Shown here in pieces: positions 17,801 to 26,800 of a stretch of DNA of 64,000 nt. The DNA comes from Variovorax paradoxus (GTDB taxonomy: Bacteria > Pseudomonadota > Gammaproteobacteria > Burkholderiales > Burkholderiaceae_C). The DNA is taken from positions 2,356,001 through 2,420,000 of the forward strand of contig NZ_CP123990.1 in assembly GCF_029919115.1 (NCBI RefSeq), in the 5' to 3' direction. The translations under genes and the position numbers were made by a program. The notes under the pieces are model-generated. The model was not told the DNA's origin and ran no database searches. It saw nothing but the letters and a program-made list of their open reading frames with translations. The first letter of the stretch is position 1. Every line of letters starts with the position of its first letter.

Positions 17801-20800
17801 GCACGTCGTGGCCGGTGTCGATCGGGCTCACCAGGTTCAGCCCGCTGATACCCACCGCCGCCACCAGCCCGAGCGTGATCTGCCGCTTGATGACCTTGCC
17901 GGTGCTCCAGCCTGTGGCGGGGCCGGGCGTCTTCTCCACCACGCCGAGCTTGAAATCGTCGTTGCCGCGGGTCACGTTGCGCAAACCGTTGGCTGCACCG
18001 GCGCGCGTGGGCGACTGGTTCGAAACGATGAACCAGTCATCCACCGGCTGCGGCGTGGCCTCGCGCGGCGGGCGCACCTTGCGCGAGCGGATCAGCAGGT
18101 TGGGATCGGCGCGCTGCTCGGCCGTGGGCTTCTCGGTCTGGAAGGTGATGTCGGCCGTCTCGCGGTTCTTGATGCGGTAGACCGTCTCCTTGTCGCCCTT
18201 GGGCTCCAAGCCGAACTTGGCGCCCATCTCGCGCCGCGGCATCAGCCCGCCCACGCCGCGGCCCGGCGTGCTGTTGCCGTACCAGCGCACCGTGCTCGTG
18301 CCCTGCGCCACGCGGCCGGCGCCGCTGATCTGCTGCGCCGTGAGGTCGACCGCCTGAGCCGCATCGGCGTACAGGCCGGGCTGGCCCTTCACGCGGTAGA
18401 CGTAGATGTTCTCGTTGCCGAAGCCGCCGCTGGTGAGCCTGGCGTGCACGGCGGGCCATTCGTCGCCGCGGAAGGCGGCGCTCATCGGCTCGGCCGGCCG
18501 CGGGCCGCCGGGCTTCGGCGCGCCGCCCTTGGGTGGCACCGCCCCGCCGGCGTCCGGGCCGTCGCTGTTCGGACGGTTGTTCGGACCGCCGTCGGCCTTG
18601 ACCTCCAGCGCCGCCTGGCGATACAGCTCGGCCACGCCCACGTGCACTGTCGAGTCGTAGCCGGCGGCATGGTCGACGCCGGTGCGCGACTGGCTGTCCA
18701 CGCCGCCTTCGCGCGCAATGGCGCGCATCACGCGCCGCACCTCGTCGGCCGAGGGCAGCAGGTCGCTGCGGTTGTGGTGCACCTCGAGCGCGGCCAGGGT
18801 CGCATCGGCGCCCCAGCTGCCGACGCCCGCCGTCACGAGCTGGTCTACCGTGACTTCGGATGCAATGCGCTGGCCATCCGGTGCGCGGCGCACGCGCTTG
18901 TCGACATTGCCGCCGCCGACCTCGTTGCCCACGTCGAGAATCGCGAGCTGCTTGATCTTCGCGGCGCCGGTGCGGCCCTCGTTGATCGTCCGCGCCGCAT
19001 AGAAGAATTCATCGAGCGCAGCCACGTGGCCGGTCACGCGCTCGCCGGTGGAGCTCCAGTACTGGCCCTTGGCATCGCGCCCGGGCGCCTCTACGCTGAT
19101 GATCGCGTCGGGGTTGAGGCGCTCCAGCATCCGCAGGGCTTCGCCTTCGGCGTGCGGGCCGATCTTCAGGCCGAAGGGCCGCACGTCGATGTCTTCCCGC
19201 CCCAGCACCGCAAGCGCAGCCTTCAGCGGCTTGACGTTGGCCGGAATGGTGATGCAGACCGTGTCCTTGCCGAGCTTGGCCAGCCCGGCGGCCAGCACCG
19301 CGGCTCCCTTGGTGCTGTCCGACTCGGGCGCCACGCGGCCGGCCGCGGTGCGAATCGGAAAGCCCGCCACCACCGCCACCTTGCCGGCATCGCCGAGCAT
19401 CTTTGCCGCCGCATACGCGCCGCCCGGCACGTGAATGGGGAAGCCCCGGCCCGAGGGATCGAAGGCCTGCAGCGCATCGATGGGATCGCCGGCCTCGTCC
19501 TGGTCGAGCAGGCGCTGGGCCTGTTCGACATCGACATCTGCCCCCAGTTCCTTCAGCGGCACCAGCGTCACGTCGTCGCGCTGGAGTGCGATGCGCAGCG
19601 TATCGAGCACGTCCTTCTGGTCGACCTGCTTCTGCTCGGGCGGCCTGGTCGATGTCGTCTTGTCTTCCACCGCTGTGGTAATGCCGATGGCGCGGCTGGG
19701 GCCGGTGCCCGTACCCGGCGGCAGGTTCTGCGCCACCTTGATGGCTTCCAGCGCCTGGTTGCTCATGGGGTTGACCATCTTGATGGTCCTGGCATTCTCC
19801 TGGGGCCGGATCGCCGGGTCGGCAAGCGCCTTGGTGAAGAACGGCTCCATTTCGGGATAGTGCGTGCAGCACCACGAAATGGTGGTCACCTCGGGGTCGG
19901 CCTTGAGGATCTTGCGCACGTAGTGGTTGGCAGCCTCCTGCATCAGCCCCTGCATCTCCCTGTTCATCGGGTCGGCCATGAACCGGTTCACCAGCGAGGC
20001 CACGTCAAGGTTGCCGTTGTCGTCGGTGCCGCCCACCGGCAGCACGTTCCTGTCCGTGTAGACGCCTTCCACGCTCGGGTCCGACAGCAGCGGAAGCTCG
20101 GCCGTCTTCTGGGTGGAAAAGGCAACGACGCGTTCGCCCTTTTTCACCAGCCCCTCGTGGAACGCGCGCGTGCTGTCGATCAGGTCGATCACCGGCGCCT
20201 TGATGTCGAGCGCGTAGGCGCCCTTGCCCGACGTGCAAGCCGTGTTGCAGGCCATCACGATCAGGTCGACACCGAGCTTGTCGAGCGTCTGCAGCCCGAG
20301 CAGCGTGTGGTCGGCAATCGAGTCTTTCGGCTTGCCGCCGTAGGTGCCCGCCCCATGGTCGCCCACCATCACCAGGTCGACGCGCGCGCCCGTGGTTTCT
20401 TCGACCACGCGCTTGATCTCGGCCGCGGCAATGATGCCGCCCGAGCCCGAATCGAACACGCCCAGCCGCAGCCGCACGCCCCGCAGGTCGATGGCCGGTG
20501 CCATCTGGATCTTCTCGGCCCGTATGCGCAGCATTGCGGCCACGGCGGCCTCGACGTCGGGCGACATGCCGCCCACGCCCGAGGTCCGTCCGCGCGAATC
20601 GGTCGAAAACGGCACGCGGCTGCGGGTTTCGCTGTCCACGCCGCCGGCCTTCATCATGTCCATGACCATGCCGCGGATGGCGCGCTCGTCCGGCACGGCG
20701 CTCAAGGCGCCGGCGCGCCGCAGCACCTCGGTGCCGAAGGCATAGCCGACCCAGTTGGTGCGCCCGCCCGTCATCGCCACGTCGGCCGTGACGATGGAGG

Positions 20801-23800
20801 CGATGGGGGTGCCGTTCGGCGCGGGCTGCACGCGCGTGTGCACATCGGGATGGCCACCGCCGACCTCGTTGCCAAGGTCGAAGCCGGCCACGGTGGTGAT
20901 GCGGTCGTTGCGCGTGGCATCGATGAAGAGCTGGTCGCGCGCGGCGGTGTGATAGCCGATCGCCTGGCCGTGGCTGTTGTGGTATTCGCCCTTCTCGGTG
21001 CGGCCGGGCACGTCGAAGCCCATCAGCAGGTCGGGCTGGTGGCGCCTGAGCAGGCCGTTGGAGCGCCACTCGGCAAACTTGCCGCGCGCGTTGAAGCTCA
21101 CGATCTCGTAGTGCTCGCCCTTGCGCTCGCCAAGCGCCGCAAGCGCGGCCTCGAGCACCTTGCGCTGCCGGCGGCCCGCGGCCACATAGGTAACCTGCGC
21201 ATCCACGCCGTGCATCTGGCCCGAGTACAGGCGCGCCGCCTTGCCGGCCACTGCCGCCCCGCCGGGGCCGCTGGTCTCGGCGCGGCCGTTCTCTATCGTG
21301 TAGCCGGCGGCAATCATCACGCGCGGCGCACGGCCCTCGGCCACCGCACGGTCGATGGCCGCCGTCGCCGCATCGGCGCCCTCCTCGATGCCGCCTTGGC
21401 GGAAGATGCCTTCGGCCGGACGGCCGACCGGCATCGTGAGCGCGGCGTTGTAGACGTGCGGGTGGCCGGCCGGCGCTGCGGCCGTGAGATCCCAGCGGTC
21501 GAACTGCGGGTTGGCAATGCCGACGGGGAAGACGCTCTTGTCCTTGTCCACATAGAAAGCGCCGACGATGTTGTGCGAGCGCGCCTTGCCCGCGCGAGTC
21601 ATCTCGCCGACGCCGCCCTCGGGCGCAACGCGGTAGACCCACGCGCCGCCGCCGCGCTTGGAGACCGCTTGCTGCACCTTCTCGATGCTGTCGAAGACCT
21701 CCTTGCGCTTGGCACGCACGTCATCCCCGCCGAAGATGCCCTTGCTCGGCGGGCGGTTCGACACCACGAAGCACTCCTGCGAGCCGGGAGCCGGGTTCTT
21801 CATGAGCGCCTGCGTCACGGCCTTGTCGGAGTCGGAGAGGATCATGCCGGCCGGCAGCTTGCCGGGCTGGCCGGCCGCGTGCTGCTGCGCGATGGTGTCC
21901 TCCAGGTGCGGCGCGGCAGCCATCCAGTCGCCGTCGGTGCCAAAGGCCGAAGGCTTGAGCGGAAGGCCGTCGTAGTCGGCACCGGCGGCGCGCTGCACGG
22001 GGCGGCTGTTCAGCACCACCGGGCCCTGCGCGTCCGGAGGCGCCGCGCCCTCGGCGGGGCGCATGGGTATCGGGCCGCCGCGCTGCACGGCGTTGTACAG
22101 GTCGCTGGCCCATTGCTGGTGTGCGGGTGACGACAAATCCTCAGCGCCCGCATAGAAAGCGTCGAACTTGCGGCCGAGAACCTGCTGCAGTTCCTGGTGC
22201 GCGGCATTGGAAAAGCGCGCGCGCTCCATCAAGGCCTCGAGCCCGGGGTTCATGCGCAGCATCGCATCGAGCGTCACGGCGGTGAATGCGCCGTGGTCGG
22301 CACTGTCGACGCCCGGTCTCTGGTAGCGGGAGAGCTGGCCTGTGTAGCTGTCGTCGACGGACTTCGGCCCGTAGGTCGCCTCGTCGAACTGCTGCGCCAT
22401 CCGTTCGGCATCGCCCTCCTCGATCGCGCGGCCAGAGTAGCGGCCGGAATCGGGGTCGAAGCGCAGCAGGCCGCTCACTGGTTGGATGTCGAAGGTTGGC
22501 CGCAATGTGTCGCTGTCCTGCGCGTCGCGCAGCACGAAGACCTCGCGCTTTCCCTCGTGGCCATGTCCGCTCTCGTGCGCAACGCGGCGCTGCACCGGCC
22601 GCGCACCCGCCTCGCGTTCCAGGGCCGGGTTGCGCGCGACAAGGGCCACGCCCTCGCTCTGGAAATAGCGCCCTTCCATGCCCGGCATCTCATCCGGGTT
22701 CAGCACGCGCAGGTCGACCGGCTTCATGCCCGCCTGCTCGCGCCAGGCCTGCACGGCGTCGAGGCCAAGGCCCTGCTCCCGGCTCGGCAGCCGCAACAAC
22801 TCGGCGCGCGAGCGGTGCGCACGTTCGAGCGCCTGCGCCACGCGCGGGTCATTGACAGAAATCTGCGTGACGCGCTTCGACTTGTCCATGTAGTAGACGG
22901 TGGCGTCGTCCGGCACATGCAAGAAGTTGTCCCGCGCGGCGCTGCCCGGCAGGATGAGGCCCGAGGCCGCCCGCGTGGCGGCTTGCACCACCGGATAGCT
23001 CACCCGCAGCGCCACTGTCTCGGCGATGTTGCTGTGCGGATTCGGGCTCACGTCGCGCAGCGTCGCCGGCGCGTTGCCAGGCTTGTCGATGTGAACCGTG
23101 GCCAGCACCGCCTCTGGCGGCACCTGGCCATCCGCGCCGAGCTTGGGCTCGTAGACGATGGCGATGTTGTCGTGGCCGCGGTCGCCGGTGCCCGCCTGCG
23201 CGGCGTCCAACGCGTCCTTGAGCGTGGTGTAGCGCGCAGGCGGCAGGGCGGCCAGAGCCTCGGGGCTGTCGGCGCCGGCATACGCGGCGTTGCGCCCTGC
23301 AGGCGTCTCGCCGTCCACCGCGCGGGGCAGGCCATGCTCGCCGGCGTTGAGCGCGAGGCCGGTGTTCTCGTCGTAGGGCGTGGCGTGCAGGTAGAACGCG
23401 GTGTTGCGCAGCGTGCCACCCGATTGCAGGATGGACTTGAGCGTGCCGGCCCAGTTCACCGTGTGCAGGCTGCTGCCGGGCGGAGGCAGCGCGTAGTTGG
23501 AACTGTCGTTGTTGTTGGCGTTGTTGTTGTTCGGCCCGTCGACGCCGTTGTTCGCAGAGTCGGGGGCGTCAGGGGCATCCGGGGCATCGGCCGCGTTGGA
23601 CGCGTCCTGCCCCTCGGATTCGGTCGGCACCGCGCGCGAGAGCAGCGGTACCACGCCGTCGGTCGAGATCTCGCCGCCTTCCTTGACGGCATGCACGATG
23701 AAGCCGGGCGCGCCGGCTTCGGCATCGGGGTTGTGCTCGATGCGGATCTGGTCGAAGCCGGCGCTGCGCAGCCGCTCGTGGATCGCAGCTGCCTGCTCGG

Positions 23801-26800
23801 GATCGATGTCCGCAGCTTCGCCGTTGCGCGGCATCGGCCCGTCCGGGCGATCGGCGGCAACATGCAGCTCGACGCGGCCGCCCGGCGCCATTGCTTCGGA
23901 CACCTGCGCGGGCAAAAGGCTGTCTTCATTCGCCAGGTGCGGCATCGTGAGCTCGGTCACCACCAGCTCGTCGTGCAGGGCGCGGGCCGGGGCTGCAGCC
24001 TGCGCGGCCTCGGCCTGGCTGCGCGCACGCGCAGCCATGGCCGGGTGCAGCGCCACGTTGTTGAGCGTACCCGGAATCACCTGCAGCGAGGCGGCGATGA
24101 ACTCGCCGCGGTTCATGTGCCGGCCCTCGTTGGCCAGCGAGATGAGGTCGCCGGTGCCCAGGCCCGCCGCGCCGTCATTCAGGAACTGCGCACCAAGCCC
24201 GGCGTAGGTCAGCTGCTGCTTGGCCGCCACGCCGCTGGCCTGCGCCTGCGCCTGCGCGGCGGGCGACACCGCCTTCCACAACGGGATTGCGCCCGACACG
24301 CCGCCCGTGACCGGCGCGGTAACCAGGCCCGCAGCCGAACTGACGAAGGTTGCGCCGATGCGCCTGTTGCCCTCTTCGGTGCCGAGCTTGCCGTCGAGCC
24401 CGACACGGCCTATTTCAACCGCCACGCGGCCGGTACCGTCGACGGCCTGCGAGGTGATGCCCGCGCGCGCGCCCACCAGCGCGCGCCCGCCAAGGTTGAG
24501 CGCGCCCTTGCTGCCGACCATCGTTCCGTTGGCCAGCAGCTTGGCGCTCACGGCGGCGCTGGTCTTGATGCCCGCGCCCACGCCGGTGGCGGTAACAGCG
24601 TTGGTGGCCGCATCGACGAGCTCGTCCTTCAGCGTGAACTTGACGTCGTCCCAGCTTGCGTTGCCGGTGAGTGCCTTGGCCTCGAGCGTCCACAGCGAGG
24701 TGTGGCCGTCGGCGTAGATGTCGCGCCCCTGCGCGGCGGCGACCACGTCGCCCGTGGTGTCCCACAGTGCGCTCACGGCCATTGCCGTGCCAAAACCCAC
24801 GGCCACGTTGCCGCCAGAAGCGATGGTGGCGGCAATACCCGCGGCCGCCGTGACCGTCATGCGCACCGCGTCGTCGACCACGCTCCAGGTGCCGTCACTG
24901 TCGCGCACCCGGTCGGCCATCTTGTCGGACTCGACGTCGTAGGCGTCCATGAACTCGTTCTCGCGGCTCGCGTACTCCGAGGCCGAGATCCGTCCCGCAC
25001 GAAGGTCGTCGCGCAGGTCGCGCAGCCCGTCGCGCTGCTTCTCCGTGTAGTTCTTGGCGTCTTCGGCGGAGTCGCCGGCCATGTTGCCCCAGACGTCGCG
25101 CACCCAGGTGTGCCCTTCGATGCCCTTCTCGATGCCCTCGAGGTCCTTCTTGAGGCGGTCGTCGTCCTTGTCGCCGATCTTCAGCCACTGATCCGTGAGC
25201 GAATAGCCCAGGTTGATCGCCGCCTGCAGCTCCTTGCCCTCGTCGGACGCGGACAGGAGCTTGTGGATCTGCCCGCTGCGATATTCGGCCGCGCGCAGGC
25301 TGCGCTGGTCCTGGTCTTTGCCCAGCGCGTCCAGCTCTTTCTGGATCTCGGGATTGGTCTTGCCCCACTGGGTGATGTAGTCGTCCACCGAGCGCGTCTT
25401 CTCGCGCAGGGGCCGCTCCGAAATGTCCTTGATCTGGCCGTTGAGCCTGGTGGTGGCTTCCTGGTTGTCCTCGGTGTATTTGTCCTCGGCCTTCTTGAGT
25501 TCCTCGGGGTCGGCGCGGTCGGGCGCGGAGACCGTCTTCAGGTACTCGGTGTGCTTCTTGTGCTCGCCGACCTCGAGGTTGCCAATCTCGCCGTCGGCGA
25601 CGTTCTTTGCCAGCGTGTCGAGCTTCTCCTGGTCCTTGAACTTCTCCGGCATGACCGCCGGATTGGCGTCGGTCCACGCGTCTTTCTTCTGCTGCAGCCG
25701 GTCGAACTCGCCCTTGGTCAGGTGGGTATTGGCCGTACCGCTCGCAAGGGAGGCCTGGTCGTAGCGAATGGCGGAATCCAGCGCCGCGTCGCTGGCCTGG
25801 TTGCGGTTGAGCCAGGCATTGCGCGCGGGCCGCCCCGCATCGGTAAGGTATTTGTCGCCATGCTCGTCCATCATCTCCTGCTGCTGGACGAAGGCCTTCC
25901 ATGCGGCTTTGTCTTCTTCCTCGGAGTTGCGGTACATCGGTCCCGGAGGAGTGGCGCCCTGGGCCTCGCGCTTCTGGATTTCCTTTTCGTCGAGCCCGTT
26001 CCAGAGCCACGTGCGCTTCCAGGCCTGGAACTCGGTCTGCAGGTCTGCATCGGCCTGCTCCTTGGCGTCCTGCTTCTTCACCTGATCAACGCCAGCCTTG
26101 GCCAGGTCCACGTCCTTGTCGGCCACGTCGACGAGCCGGTCGACATGGTCGAGCAGTTCGAGCCGGTCGTCCAGCGCCTTGGCAGCCGTGGCCTGGTCCT
26201 TGCTGCCGGGCCGCGCGTACGCAAGATTCTGATAGGCCACGCGGGCCTGCTCGTCGACCGTTACCTGCTGCTGCTTGGTGAGCGCTGCAGTGGCCTTGGT
26301 GTTGGCAATCGTGGCGTCGCCGCGTGCATCGGTCTGCTGCGACACCAAGAGCTTGCGCTGCTCGACCAGCTCGGTCACCGGTTCGCCCATGCGCTTGTAG
26401 AGACGGATCGTCTTGTCCAGATCGCTGATCTGCTGGCCATAGCTGTCGGCGTATTTGGCCTTGTCCTCGGCCTGGTGCTGCAGGTAGCCAAGGCCGCCGC
26501 TGACCTCGACGCGCTCGGACTTGCCTGTCTTCGGATCCTTCTGCGTGACCGTGTACTTGGTCTTGTCGTCGATGTCCTCGCGGCTGCCACCGCCGTGGTT
26601 CCAGTCGTTCCTCTCCACCACCAGGCGGTTGGTGGCGGGATCGTAGATCGTGCGGGTCTCGACGTGGCCGTTGTCGGCGCTGGGCTTGCTTACATCGACC
26701 GTGCCTTCGGGCAGCGCCGCAAGCACTTCGTCTTCCGTCATGCCCAACGCCTTGGCGGTTTCGGCCACGGACTTCTTGTCGTCGAAGATCGACTTCCGAG

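Noticed and set aside
19800..20470. Separate housekeeping murI gene
   Set aside because: The racemase motifs are in frame within the giant protein, with no internal stop codons or separate ribosome-binding site.
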